Assembly: GCA_018268075.1 (NCBI GenBank)
Contig: JAFDXH010000191.1
Coordinates: forward strand, 1 to 35,762
Length of the DNA: 35,762 nt
DNA from: Bacteroidota bacterium
GTDB taxonomy: Bacteria; Bacteroidota; Bacteroidia; Chitinophagales; Chitinophagaceae
Reading direction: 5' to 3'
Within the stretch, counting starts at the first letter, position 1. Each line of letters begins with the position of its first letter. Shown one piece after another: positions 16,857 through 25,699 of this stretch. Under the pieces are notes generated by a model. The model did no database searches. It had not been told where the DNA came from and worked only from the letters and a program-made list of their open reading frames with translations. The translations under genes and the position numbers were made by a program.

Positions 16857-17870
16857 TTATTGAAGTATTTTTTTTACTACGCCTGGCCCTTCATAAACAA
16901 AGGCCGTCCAAACCTGCACCAGTGAAGCGCCTGCGCCTATTCTATCCTGCACATCCATACCAGTAAAAATTCCACCACTGCTTATTACCGGCACTTGCTT
17001 TTTCGTTTTCTCCAAGATATAACATAGCAGCTTATACGAACTTTTATTAAGTGGTGCACCGCTTAATCCCCCCGCCTGTGTAGTAAGTTCCTGCCTTGAA
17101 TGTAATCCTTCCCTGCACAGCGTAGTGTTGGCTACTACCAAGCCATCTAATTTGATATCTAAGGCAAGGGTTAATACTTCATCCAATTGCAGGGCATTCA
17201 GGTCTGGCGAAATTTTTAATAAAATGGGTTTCTGAATCGGTTTTTCGAGGTTTATTTTTTGTAGGTTGGTAAGAATATTTCTTAAAAAATCTGTTTGTTG
17301 CAATTCGCGCAAGCCCGGCGTATTGGGCGAACTGACATTTACCACAAAATAATCAACCGCATCGTGCAGCTCCCTAAAACAGATTTCATAATCCTTCCAT
17401 GCTTCGTCGTTTGGTGTTATTTTATTCTTGCCAATATTCCCACCAATAATTATACTTTTATTTTTCGTTTTAAATTTTCTTACTCTTTCCCCAGCCAATT
17501 TTACACCTTCATTATTAAACCCCATTCTGTTTATAAGGGCTTTGTCTTTGATAAGGCGAAATAGCCGTGGTGCGGCATTGCCGCTTTGAGGTAAAGGCGT
17601 AACGGTACCTATTTCTATAAAACCAAACCCTAACACTGATAATGCCTCAAGGTATTGGGCGTTTTTATCAAAACCGGCTGCAAGCCCTACAGCATTAGGA
17701 AATGTAAGCCCAAATGCAGTAATATTTTTAGCGCCTTCAGGATTAAACTTCTTGCGGAGATATTTTTTAAAGAATGGAATTTTTATGAGTGCCGAAAAAG
17801 TAGTCATAGAAAATTCATGAGCCTTTTCTGCATTCAGCAAAAACAATAATTTTCTAAAAAACAGGTACAT
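16857..17870 (-). CDS. pyrD: Dihydroorotate dehydrogenase (quinone), class 2
   Basis: The enzyme oxidises dihydroorotate to orotate with FMN and passes electrons to quinone, the fourth step of pyrimidine synthesis, at the inner membrane. The 337-residue length and the N-terminal amphipathic helix (FFRKLLFLLNAEKAHEFS) mark class 2. FMN and substrate motifs are GLAAGFDKN (62-70), FIEIGTVTPLPQSGNAAPRL (84-103), NRMGFNN (114-120) and VVNVSSPNTPGLREL (176-190). S181 is the position of the class 2 catalytic serine. ISPD, NTT, GGLSGAPL and ISSGGIFTGMD follow. It lies 42 bp downstream of rarA in the same direction, so the two may share a transcript. Confidence 0.97.
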   Translation of the reverse strand: MYLFFRKLLFLLNAEKAHEFSMTTFSALIKIPFFKKYLRKKFNPEGAKNITAFGLTFPNAVGLAAGFDKNAQYLEALSVLGFGFIEIGTVTPLPQSGNAAPRLFRLIKDKALINRMGFNNEGVKLAGERVRKFKTKNKSIIIGGNIGKNKITPNDEAWKDYEICFRELHDAVDYFVVNVSSPNTPGLRELQQTDFLRNILTNLQKINLEKPIQKPILLKISPDLNALQLDEVLTLALDIKLDGLVVANTTLCREGLHSRQELTTQAGGLSGAPLNKSSYKLLCYILEKTKKQVPVISSGGIFTGMDVQDRIGAGASLVQVWTAFVYEGPGVVKKILQ

Positions 17871-17912
17871 AGCAGCGAAGATACTTATGGTGATTTAATG
17901 GAAATAAAAATA

Positions 17913-19184
17913 TTAATACCCGTACTTATTTTTCCATCTTGCTTTTAGAAATTTTCTTATTTCTTCTTCTCTTGCATTTTTGCCGGGATTATAAATAGTG
18001 GTTCCTTTTATCTTTTCTGGCAAAAATTCCATATCAGCAAAGTTGCCTTCATAATTGTGCGCATATTGATACTCTTTTCCATAATCCATTTCCTTCATCA
18101 GTTTGGTAGGTGCATTTCTTATAGAAAGTGGTACCGGCAAATCGCCATGCTGCATTACCAGCGATTGTGCTTTTTTAATAGCCATGTAGCTTGCATTACT
18201 CTTAGCAGATGCAGCAAGGTAGGCTGCGCATTGCGAAAGTATAATGCTCGATTCAGGATATCCAATCACATTCACCGCCTGAAAAGTATTATTGGCTAAT
18301 ACAAGCGCTGTTGGGTTGGCATTCCCAATATCTTCACTTGCAAAAATCACCATCCTTCGGGCTATAAATTTCACCTCTTCGCCGCCCTCTATCATTCGTG
18401 CCAGCCAATAAATAGCTGCATTGGGATCGCTGCCTCGCATAGATTTTATAAATGCTGAAATGATATCATAGTGCTGCTCCCCTTTTTTATCATACAAAAC
18501 TGTTTTTCGTTGAGCTGCTGCTATTACCATCTCGTTTGTAATTATCAACCCCTCCTTACCTGAATTATTTTTTTCATTCAGGTTCACCACCAATTCCAAT
18601 AAATTTAAGAGTTTTCTCGCATCGCCGCCAGAGAGATTAATCAACCCCTCCGACTCTTTTACCACTACATTTAATTTCGAAAGATGTTCATCATTTTTAA
18701 TCGCATCGCTGATGAGTCCAACCATTGCTTCCTGATCAAGCGGCTTCAAAACATATACCTGGCAGCGGCTTAGCAGTGCGCTGTTTACCTCAAACGAAGG
18801 GTTTTCAGTAGTAGCGCCAATTAAAGTAATGATCCCTTTTTCCACGGCGCCGAGCAGGGCATCTTGCTGGCCTTTATTGAACCGATGGATTTCGTCAATA
18901 AATAAAATAACTCTTTCTTGCCCCTTAGCCTTTTCAATTACTTCACGCACTTCCTTTACTCCAGAAGAGATTGCGCTTAGTGTATAGAATGGCACATTCA
19001 GCGTTTGTGCTATGATGTTAGCAATGGTAGTTTTGCCTACACCGGGTGGCCCCCACAAAATCATACTGGGAATTTTTCCTGTATCCAATGCATTTCTTAA
19101 AATACTTCCTACATCGGTAAGATGCTGCTGGCCTTTTAATTGAGAGAGCGATTGAGGCCTTAGTCTTTCTGCTAAGGGAGTCAT
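17913..19184 (-). CDS. rarA: Replication-associated recombination protein RarA (MgsA) AAA+ ATPase
   Basis: RarA is a clamp-loader-like AAA+ ATPase that acts at stalled replication forks and DNA ends. I chose the ATG at 19184 because [13 protein letters not shown] is how family members begin. An in-frame ATG at 19238 would add 18 atypical residues and end 1 bp from the upstream stop. From the chosen start, Walker A is GPPGVGKT (about 45-52). Walker B follows as [22 protein letters not shown], then sensor 1 as [21 protein letters not shown]. The C-terminal part contains [13 protein letters not shown] (sensor 2) and the MgsA tetramerisation region ([31 protein letters not shown]). Length is normal. 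Confidence 0.95.
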   Translation of the reverse strand: MTPLAERLRPQSLSQLKGQQHLTDVGSILRNALDTGKIPSMILWGPPGVGKTTIANIIAQTLNVPFYTLSAISSGVKEVREVIEKAKGQERVILFIDEIHRFNKGQQDALLGAVEKGIITLIGATTENPSFEVNSALLSRCQVYVLKPLDQEAMVGLISDAIKNDEHLSKLNVVVKESEGLINLSGGDARKLLNLLELVVNLNEKNNSGKEGLIITNEMVIAAAQRKTVLYDKKGEQHYDIISAFIKSMRGSDPNAAIYWLARMIEGGEEVKFIARRMVIFASEDIGNANPTALVLANNTFQAVNVIGYPESSIILSQCAAYLAASAKSNASYMAIKKAQSLVMQHGDLPVPLSIRNAPTKLMKEMDYGKEYQYAHNYEGNFADMEFLPEKIKGTTIYNPGKNAREEEIRKFLKARWKNKYGY

Positions 19185-19239
19185 AAAATCAATTTTATTT
19201 TCTTCATAATACCGAATTAAATTTTTTATAAGCAACAAC

Positions 19240-20520
19240 TTATTTATGCGGCAGGTAAGGTAGCAGGTCGCTTATAGTAACCGGCGCCTCTTCATTATCT
19301 ATTTCTATTACTACACAGTAGCCGTTTGCGCCTCCTGCTTTTAATAAGCCATTTATCAATTTTTGCTGATCGCTTTCCACTCTTTTCCCATCCCATATTT
19401 CTTTAGTACAAAGGCAACCTTGTGTGGGGGTAAGGGGGTAATAGGGTGCATGCTTATATAATTCGGGATCTAAAGTGGTACCATGTGCAATTATTTCTGT
19501 GCGCCCCGCCTTGCCCGCATACCATGCATCATAAAGTGGCGTGTAGGAAGATAACGCGCTTCCTAACAGTCGTTGATAATCTGAAACATTCCAAACAGAA
19601 TCAAGGATAGCGGAGTCGTTCAAATATTTTTTCTTGGATAATTCTACCGGCATTCCCAATTGTACATTAGCCGTAGGGCCAATGAAACTGCTCATAGAAA
19701 CCTGAAAGCCATACATTCTGAAAATACCCTGAGGTGTATTGCCATTGGTAAGGTACGATGGCAGGTTACTAATACTGCGTGCCAGTTGAGGAACATTAAA
19801 ATATTTTCCGGCACTATCTTTTACAAAGTTGCCAGCCGCATCTCGAAGCACAACAAGGCCTGGATAATTACGATCTTTTCGCTGCACGCTAAACATTACT
19901 ATTTGGCCCGGAAGAAAATATTTTGAAAATAAATTTTGAAATACTTGTTGTTTATTTAGCAGATGTTTTGAAGGGTGCATTCTACTCAATAACCTATAAA
20001 GCACTGGATTGTACACCAAGCTGTCGCCAAATTTAATCCGTAGAAGAGAATCAATATTATGCATACTACCATGATGGCTTTGCTGAAAAAGATATTCAGC
20101 ACAGAGTGCAAATACCTTGGGCTCATTGGTGTGGCTCATCAGTCCGGAAACTGCTTCATGAAATTTTCCAGGATAATTGGCATAAGCCACCTCCAACAAT
20201 TTTCTTTGGAAAAGAACACTCCGGACCTGCACACTATCAAAAGCATGTTTCACCTTCTGAAAAGTAAATTGGGTATTCACTCTGAATACTTCCATTGCAT
20301 CAAATGCATCCATCCAGTTCTCTTCTGTAGAATCGCTGAGTGGAAATTTAAGATTGCCATTGATGGTATTATCATGAATGCGCTGCACCATTTCAGCCCG
20401 TGCTTTAATAGTAGTATAGGAAGTATAAAGCGGCACATCATACTGTGCCCATAAGGTAATAGAAGGCGCAAAAAAGATAGTGAGGAATAAAGCAATCCGG
20501 CAATAGAGAATAAATTTCAT
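19240..20520 (-). CDS. Exported L,D-transpeptidase-like (YkuD-fold) protein with atypical active site
   Basis: The 426-residue protein has a signal peptide (MKFILYCRIALFLTIFFAPS, cleavage near LWAQ) and a mostly helical N-terminal half of about 200 residues with no motif I recognise. The C-terminal half looks like a divergent YkuD catalytic domain. PQGIFRMYGFQ resembles the TPxGxFxI strand, and IIAHGTTLDPE (H346-G347) is followed 18 residues after the glycine by TQGCLC (T366 to C371). Canonical enzymes have HG, 14-17 residues, then [S/T]HGC, so Gln replaces the usual histidine before Gly-Cys. If active it would cross-link or modify peptidoglycan in the periplasm via C369. It is followed after 1-55 bp by rarA. 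The family assignment is tentative. Confidence 0.58.
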   Translation of the reverse strand: MKFILYCRIALFLTIFFAPSITLWAQYDVPLYTSYTTIKARAEMVQRIHDNTINGNLKFPLSDSTEENWMDAFDAMEVFRVNTQFTFQKVKHAFDSVQVRSVLFQRKLLEVAYANYPGKFHEAVSGLMSHTNEPKVFALCAEYLFQQSHHGSMHNIDSLLRIKFGDSLVYNPVLYRLLSRMHPSKHLLNKQQVFQNLFSKYFLPGQIVMFSVQRKDRNYPGLVVLRDAAGNFVKDSAGKYFNVPQLARSISNLPSYLTNGNTPQGIFRMYGFQVSMSSFIGPTANVQLGMPVELSKKKYLNDSAILDSVWNVSDYQRLLGSALSSYTPLYDAWYAGKAGRTEIIAHGTTLDPELYKHAPYYPLTPTQGCLCTKEIWDGKRVESDQQKLINGLLKAGGANGYCVVIEIDNEEAPVTISDLLPYLPHK

Positions 20521-20821
20521 GGCTTAAAAATGAATCAAATTTTTGATGGCATGAAATGCTAAAACTCAATACCCTACCCAAGAGAAAAAGGAATCAGTAC
20601 TTTCATGTCAAGAAAAAAAATCAATAAATATTTTTCACATGAAAAATAAGTAAGATAATTTAAAAGCGGTGTGAAATTTTAAAAAAGCCAATGTTCAATT
20701 CAGTTCTCAATAAAAAGTATATTGAAAATGGGCAGATTTATGTTCATTAAAACTGGCGGCACATCAGACTTTGCTTAAGATTAAGAAAATGTTGTTTGTG
20801 TCAAGGCTTAAATCTAAATCT
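20521..20821. other. AT-rich intergenic gap, nothing recognised
   Basis: This 301-bp gap lies between two minus-strand genes. I looked for tRNA, a strong hairpin, repeat units and a short gene, and saw none. The promoter of the L,D-transpeptidase-like gene should lie at its left side, but no exact TAnnTTTG match is seen there. Confidence 0.5.
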
Positions 20822-22471
20822 TTACTGAACAATGATTTTTTTAGTACTCAGGTTCATGTTAAAGGCATTAAACAATTTAAACACATACACACCTTTAGTT
20901 AATTTTTCAATATTTACTGAAAAATCATTTTGGTTGCTTTTTCCTTCGATCAATAATTTACCCGCTACATCGTAAACAAAATAATGTAATGGTTTGGCTG
21001 TATTTTTTATTCCCTTTACATAAAAAATCTTCGATGCGGGATTGGGATATATTTCAATCTCAAGATTTTCTGTCCTGTTATTTACATAATGATTGGTATC
21101 TAAGGCAAGCACAGAGCCCGTGTAAGTAAATTCAAGAATGCGGCCTGCATTTGCCGGTGGAGTACCGCCGCCATTAAAACTTCCGGTTGGGCCGCTTGTT
21201 TGTCCGCTGATATCGCAGGCTACATATATTCTTAACCCATCAGGCGCTATACAAAGATCGCGGTAACGGCCTATTCCTCGCATAGCCGGAATAGTAGAAG
21301 TATCCACCACTGAAGTACCTGCGGAATCTAACTTTAACCTAAATACCCTACCTGCCTTCAGGGAAGTAACGAGTAGCGAACGGTTCCACCCGGGTATTAC
21401 ATTGTGCTCATATACATCTATGCTGGAGCAGGCTACTGTAGGCCATTGCAGGTAATTACCGCCCAAAGAGCCTGGGCTCGGATTAGCCACTGTAAATAAG
21501 GTATAGATAGGTTCTTTTGCATTTAAAGAATTGCAATTTGCTACCTCGCTTACTACTGTTTGATTTGCCAGTTTTAAACCATCATAATTGCCATCACAAT
21601 AGCCTGAAACTTTAGGCCATCCATAATTTCGGCTGCTATCAATAATATTTATTTCATCATCACTCATGTCTTGTTGCTCACTCTGATAAAGTTTTCCATT
21701 ACTTCCAAAAACAATACCTTGAGCATTGCGATGACCCCAACTCCAAACTGCCGTTGTTCGGCCCTTAGCATCGGTGTAAGGATTGTCAGTAGGTATCCAA
21801 CTTCCGCCTACCTGCTCCAGATTAAATCTTAAAATTTTTCCTTCCAATGTATCGCGTGTCTGTGCATTATTGGTTCTGTTTACATTATTAAACTGCCCTG
21901 CACCCATATCTCCAATAGTGTAAAAAAGATAAGGCGTACCACTTATGTTTCCTATGGTTAACCTGCCAGAATTGTGATCGTTACTTCCATTTAGGGTATC
22001 TATGATTATTTGTTCATTGGAAAAAGTATGGTTCGAGCGATTATAATTGTACCTCACTATTTTTGTTTTAAACCTACAGGGGCCATTGCCTGATGCATCG
22101 CATCCTACAAAATGATATACGTAAGCTAAATATACATAAGGCTTGGAAGCATTGGGCCACTCTGAATATAGAGTAGGATGCAGCGCCATACCCATTAAAC
22201 CACCCTGAGGCCATTTGGTAACACCTGTAGTAAAATCTCTCTTGGATGAAATGTCAATTATTTGTGTTTTACCGCCTGTTACCGGATCTATACGGCTTAC
22301 TTTATATGCAGTATTTTCTGTAACCCAAAGCGAATCATCTGGGCCCCAGGTAAGTTCCCAAGCAGAGTTGAGTTGATAACCTGGATTTACTACTCTAACG
22401 TTAAAGGGTTCGTTTTGGCAAAAAGCGCCAAGGCTTAGTGTAATGGATATGAATAACAGAATTATTTTCAT
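20822..22471 (-). CDS. PQQ-dependent sugar dehydrogenase-like secreted protein with T9SS sorting tail
   Basis: The 549-residue protein starts with a signal peptide (MKIILLFISITLSLGAFCQ). It is followed by a six-bladed propeller of the soluble glucose/aldose sugar dehydrogenase family (GSDH). Family landmarks are AWELTWGPDDSLWVTE, GGLMGMALHP, NDHNSGRLTIGN (the conserved histidine region), WSWGHRNAQGIVFG and MSDDEINIIDSSRNYGWPKVSG. It should oxidise an aldose or act as a sugar-binding propeller outside the cell. Residues from about 470 form a T9SS type A sorting domain: IEIYPNPASKIFYVKG, VYDVAGKLL, and LTKGVYVFKLF with a basic end. The protein is therefore expected to cross the outer membrane through T9SS. 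It is divergent from the next T9SS cargo gene. Confidence 0.86.
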   Translation of the reverse strand: MKIILLFISITLSLGAFCQNEPFNVRVVNPGYQLNSAWELTWGPDDSLWVTENTAYKVSRIDPVTGGKTQIIDISSKRDFTTGVTKWPQGGLMGMALHPTLYSEWPNASKPYVYLAYVYHFVGCDASGNGPCRFKTKIVRYNYNRSNHTFSNEQIIIDTLNGSNDHNSGRLTIGNISGTPYLFYTIGDMGAGQFNNVNRTNNAQTRDTLEGKILRFNLEQVGGSWIPTDNPYTDAKGRTTAVWSWGHRNAQGIVFGSNGKLYQSEQQDMSDDEINIIDSSRNYGWPKVSGYCDGNYDGLKLANQTVVSEVANCNSLNAKEPIYTLFTVANPSPGSLGGNYLQWPTVACSSIDVYEHNVIPGWNRSLLVTSLKAGRVFRLKLDSAGTSVVDTSTIPAMRGIGRYRDLCIAPDGLRIYVACDISGQTSGPTGSFNGGGTPPANAGRILEFTYTGSVLALDTNHYVNNRTENLEIEIYPNPASKIFYVKGIKNTAKPLHYFVYDVAGKLLIEGKSNQNDFSVNIEKLTKGVYVFKLFNAFNMNLSTKKIIVQ

Positions 22472-22576
22472 TTGTAAGGATATAGGCTTTAATCAACCAT
22501 TAACGAATAAATAAATTCTTTATTTCATTTATCTCTGAGGCTCTATTTTGTAATAAACAAGGCATTTCGGCGTTAA

Positions 22577-22584
22577 TATATTTG
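22577..22584 (+). promoter_or_regulatory. Bacteroidota -7 element for the 22603 gene
   Basis: TATATTTG matches TAnnTTTG and would start transcription about 12-15 nt upstream of the ATG at 22603. The nearest TTG upstream (end 22550) is 26 bp away, beyond the usual spacing, so the -33 box is unclear. Confidence 0.4.
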
Positions 22585-22602
22585 ATTAAACTATAAAATT
22601 TG

Positions 22603-24873
22603 ATGCGACTCTACTATAATTGTTTTTTGAGGCTCCATTTTAAAGCCCCAAAATCTCCCCCCACAGCATTAAATGTCTGGTTAAAGTCATGCCTTTTAAT
22701 TGTTATAGGGATTATATTTTTTTCTCAAAATACCAAGGCACAAAAATTAGAATTTAGCTATAGCTATCTAAATGTATCGCGCGCCAATGGCGGCGGCACT
22801 TTAGAACAGGGCGATACTATAGAAGTACATGCTCTTGTAAAGGTAAATGCCGTCACAAAAAATTTTTATTATATAGATACCATACCTGCAGGAATGAATT
22901 ATGTGGATAATTCAATGCGAATAGTAACCAATGAAAACCTGACTTGGAAAGGGCCTTTCACCAGTGCTTATCTGGATGATTATGGAGTGTACACGGTATC
23001 CGGTGGCGTACCAAGGTTGAGAATAAATCTTGGAGTGGGTGCTACTTTTCCAGATGGCACCTTGGCCAATTTTGGGGTCAACACAGGTGGTGGCACTGTT
23101 ACTCCAGGCAATGTTCCCAAATTTTACGGACAAACATTATTCGTAGTGGCCTATCAACTAAAGATTACCGCAAATTTTGGCGATACCATTCACTTAACAG
23201 GCAACTATTATATTGATACGGCCAATAGCAAAAAAAGTTATCGGTTCAATTATCCGGGTATTAAAATTATTCAAAACCAGTCGCTCTGTAATAACTTCAG
23301 TAGCGCCAGTTTTACTGCTGATAGTTCATTCGGCTTTGGCACCGTACAAAACAGGGTACTTCCTGCCATTGTACCCGGATATACCAAGGTAAATTTAGGC
23401 GCAAATGCACCTCAGGATAATTATTATTCCATAGCGAATAATACCAGTGCAGATGGGTGGACAGATAATACGGGGCCCTATGTTCCTACCGCAAATGCTC
23501 ATAGAGTATTCAACGGCTATTGGGATATTATTGGCGATCATACTGATGCCAGTAATGCCACATTAGGTAATCCACCGGTAGCCCCTGGCACCAAAGGTGG
23601 GTATATGCTGGTAGTAAATGCAGCCTACCCTACCGGAGAAGCCTACCGTGATACCATAAAAAATCTGTGCCCCAATACTTACTATGAATTTAGTGCCTGG
23701 TTTAGAAATATTTGCGGATTTTGCGGCCTTGATTCACTGAGCAAACAGAGCTACAAACCCGGTGTACAGCCCAATATGGCCTTTACTGTAAATGACATTG
23801 ACTATTTCACTACCGGAAATATTCCATGGACACAAACCTGGGTAAAGCGTGGATTTATTTATAAAACAGGCCCATCAGAAACACAGTTTGCAATTACCAT
23901 TAAAAACAATGCTGCCGGTGGCGGTGGAAATGATTGGGTAATGGATGACATTAAACTTGCCACCTGTTATCCAAATCTGATAATGAATCCAAGAGACACA
24001 GCTAAATCCTGCGCAGGCAATCCTGTATATCTTAGCGATACCGTTAGAAGTTTTTTCAATAACTATGTAAATTATTGTTGGGAAAAAAGTACAGATAATG
24101 GAGTTACTTGGGCCAATACCGGATCATGTGGTACCAAAGTGCCTACTTTGGTAAATGGCTTATGGCAATATATCGTAGATACTGTGTTTACGGCTACTGC
24201 CACAGATAGTGGTACATTTTATAGATTAAAAGTAGCGACCACACTTCCTAATCTTAACGACAGCAAATGCTCTGTAGATAATAGCCAAAAAGTATTTTTA
24301 AAAATCTATAATGTCAACTGTATTGTACTCAATGCAGCAGACTTAAATTTTAAAGGCAAGCTGCAAAATGAAAGAGCACTATTAACCTGGACAGGTGAAA
24401 ATGATTTGAAAACGAAATCTTTTGAATTACAAAAAAGTAGTGATGGAATTAATTTTTATCCGATTACAAATATTCCAGCTTCATTAAACCTGCTCGCGGC
24501 ATACTCGTATCTGGATCCAGATCAGTTGCAATCGAAAAATTATTACAGAATAAGGTTGATTTCAAACACAAACGAAGTACCTAGGTATTCACAGGTAATT
24601 GCACTTTTTCCCAGCATGCTGGATTTCCGGATGAATGTAGTAAACCCTTTTAGGAGTATATTAAAAATAGAAACATCTGCACCCTCAGAAGGCAATATGG
24701 AGATTAACCTTTGTGATACTTATGGTAAGGTTATTATTCAAAAGATTGTACATACCTATGGTGGCTCATTGAATATAACATTGGATGAAGCGAGCCGCCT
24801 ATCTGCAGGAATTTACATACTGCGAATACAGTATAATGGTAAAGTATTGCAACAGAAATTGTTTAAGTTGTAA
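22603..24873 (+). CDS. Secreted T9SS cargo protein with DUF11-like and jelly-roll domains
   Basis: The 756-residue protein starts at the ATG at 22603 (an in-frame TTG lies just before it). It has a long n-region of about 28 residues before the hydrophobic core LLIVIGIIFFS and a cleavage-like TKAQ. Residues 50-200 look like a DUF11-type cell-surface repeat (QGDTIEVHALVKVNAVTKNF, DTIPAGMNYV). Residues 230-460 look like a carbohydrate/MAM-type jelly roll (YEFSAWFRNIC, NDWVMDDIKLATC). Cysteines there (ICGFCGL) may pair. After an Ig-like stretch, LTWTGENDLKTKSFELQKSSDG and the end AGIYILRIQYNGKVLQQKLFKL form a fibronectin-like segment and a T9SS type A sorting tail. It is probably surface-bound or secreted; its ligand is unknown. 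Confidence 0.77.
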   Translation: MRLYYNCFLRLHFKAPKSPPTALNVWLKSCLLIVIGIIFFSQNTKAQKLEFSYSYLNVSRANGGGTLEQGDTIEVHALVKVNAVTKNFYYIDTIPAGMNYVDNSMRIVTNENLTWKGPFTSAYLDDYGVYTVSGGVPRLRINLGVGATFPDGTLANFGVNTGGGTVTPGNVPKFYGQTLFVVAYQLKITANFGDTIHLTGNYYIDTANSKKSYRFNYPGIKIIQNQSLCNNFSSASFTADSSFGFGTVQNRVLPAIVPGYTKVNLGANAPQDNYYSIANNTSADGWTDNTGPYVPTANAHRVFNGYWDIIGDHTDASNATLGNPPVAPGTKGGYMLVVNAAYPTGEAYRDTIKNLCPNTYYEFSAWFRNICGFCGLDSLSKQSYKPGVQPNMAFTVNDIDYFTTGNIPWTQTWVKRGFIYKTGPSETQFAITIKNNAAGGGGNDWVMDDIKLATCYPNLIMNPRDTAKSCAGNPVYLSDTVRSFFNNYVNYCWEKSTDNGVTWANTGSCGTKVPTLVNGLWQYIVDTVFTATATDSGTFYRLKVATTLPNLNDSKCSVDNSQKVFLKIYNVNCIVLNAADLNFKGKLQNERALLTWTGENDLKTKSFELQKSSDGINFYPITNIPASLNLLAAYSYLDPDQLQSKNYYRIRLISNTNEVPRYSQVIALFPSMLDFRMNVVNPFRSILKIETSAPSEGNMEINLCDTYGKVIIQKIVHTYGGSLNITLDEASRLSAGIYILRIQYNGKVLQQKLFKL

Positions 24874-25167
24874 AATAGCTGCGAATAAAATTTACACCTT
24901 CTATATTTTCTGAATAGCCCAAGGAATGTGTATAAATACCAGATGTATTTTTGCCCGTCAATTTGTGGAATATTTGAGCTCCCGAACTTAATCCTACCAC
25001 TGCCGGCCCTTTATCTTCGTCATTGCGAGGTACGAAGCAATCTCACCTTGCCTCCTCTTCTCATCATGTTGCCGTCATTCCCATTTTGGTATCGTCATTG
25101 CGAGGAACGAAGCAATCCCACCTTGTTTTCGTCATTGCCCCTCTATAACCGTCATTGACCATGTTTT

Positions 25168-25273
25168 CGTCATTGCGAGGTACAAAGCAATCTCAAAAAC
25201 TAAGCCTGATGGGATTGCTTCGCAAAAAAAGTTTAGCCCCTGCACAATCCCTTCCCTTTTGCTCGCAATGACG
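25168..25273 (-). repeat. Nested-hairpin repeat, copy 3 (degenerate inner arm)
   Basis: The outer pair CGTCATTGCGAG (25168-25179) and CTCGCAATGACG (25262-25273) is a perfect 12 bp. The inner pair is CAAAGCAATC (25183-25192) against GATTGCTTCG (25213-25222), with one mismatch. Total length is 106 bp. Confidence 0.85.
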
Positions 25274-25469
25274 ATACCAAGGTGTGGGTTCGCACCCCGT
25301 GAGCACCCCCTTGTCTTGGTCATTGCGATGAACAAAGCAATCTCAACCGCTGCGCCACAACCAAGCCCTTCACCGTAATTGCCACCTCCTTCATCGTCAT
25401 TGCGAGGAACGAAGCAATCCCACCTTGTTTTCGTCATTGCCCCTCTATAACCGTCATTGACCCTGTTTT

Positions 25470-25573
25470 CGTCATTGCGAGGTACGAAGCAATCTCAAAC
25501 CTCACCCGATGGGATTGCTTCGCAAATAAAGTTTATACCCTGCATAGTGCCTTCCCTTTTGCTCGCAATGACG
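25470..25573 (-). repeat. Nested-hairpin repeat, copy 4
   Basis: This copy is 104 bp, the same length as copies 1 and 2, in reverse orientation. The outer pair is CGTCATTGCGAG (25470-25481) with CTCGCAATGACG (25562-25573). The inner pair is CGAAGCAATC (25485-25494) with GATTGCTTCG (25513-25522). All 22 paired positions are intact. Confidence 0.88.
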
Positions 25574-25699
25574 ATACCTTGATGATTGCTCGCAACCCTT
25601 AAATACCACCATAACCCAACTTAGCCAACCGCAACCTAACCCCATCACCGTCATTTCGAGGAACGAAGCAAACTCAAACCTGTCCAATAAAAATGCTGA

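Larger units (their letters stand above)
25018..25683 (-). repeat. Repeat cluster 3 (mosaic repeats, reverse orientation)
   Basis: This cluster fills most of the 826-bp gap between the convergent 3' ends of the T9SS cargo gene and the lipoprotein gene. Seven 25-bp units, here read as CGTCATTGCGAG, NNN, CGAAGCAATC, begin at 25018, 25093, 25168, 25317, 25395, 25470 and 25659; those at 25168, 25317 and 25659 are degenerate. All are reversed relative to clusters 1 and 2. Linker modules known from the other clusters (GTTATAGAGGGG, AAAACAAGG, ATACCAA, GGCAACATGATGAGA as complements) recur. 24874-25017 left of it is AT-rich and I see nothing there. The cluster reaches within 17 bp of the lipoprotein stop codon. 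Confidence 0.92.

Noticed and set aside
20521-20821. tRNA or small RNA in the 301-bp gap
   Set aside because: No cloverleaf, no strong hairpin followed by a T run, AT-rich throughout.
25132-25687. Small proteins in repeat cluster 3
   Set aside because: Same repeat-derived translation artefact as in cluster 2.
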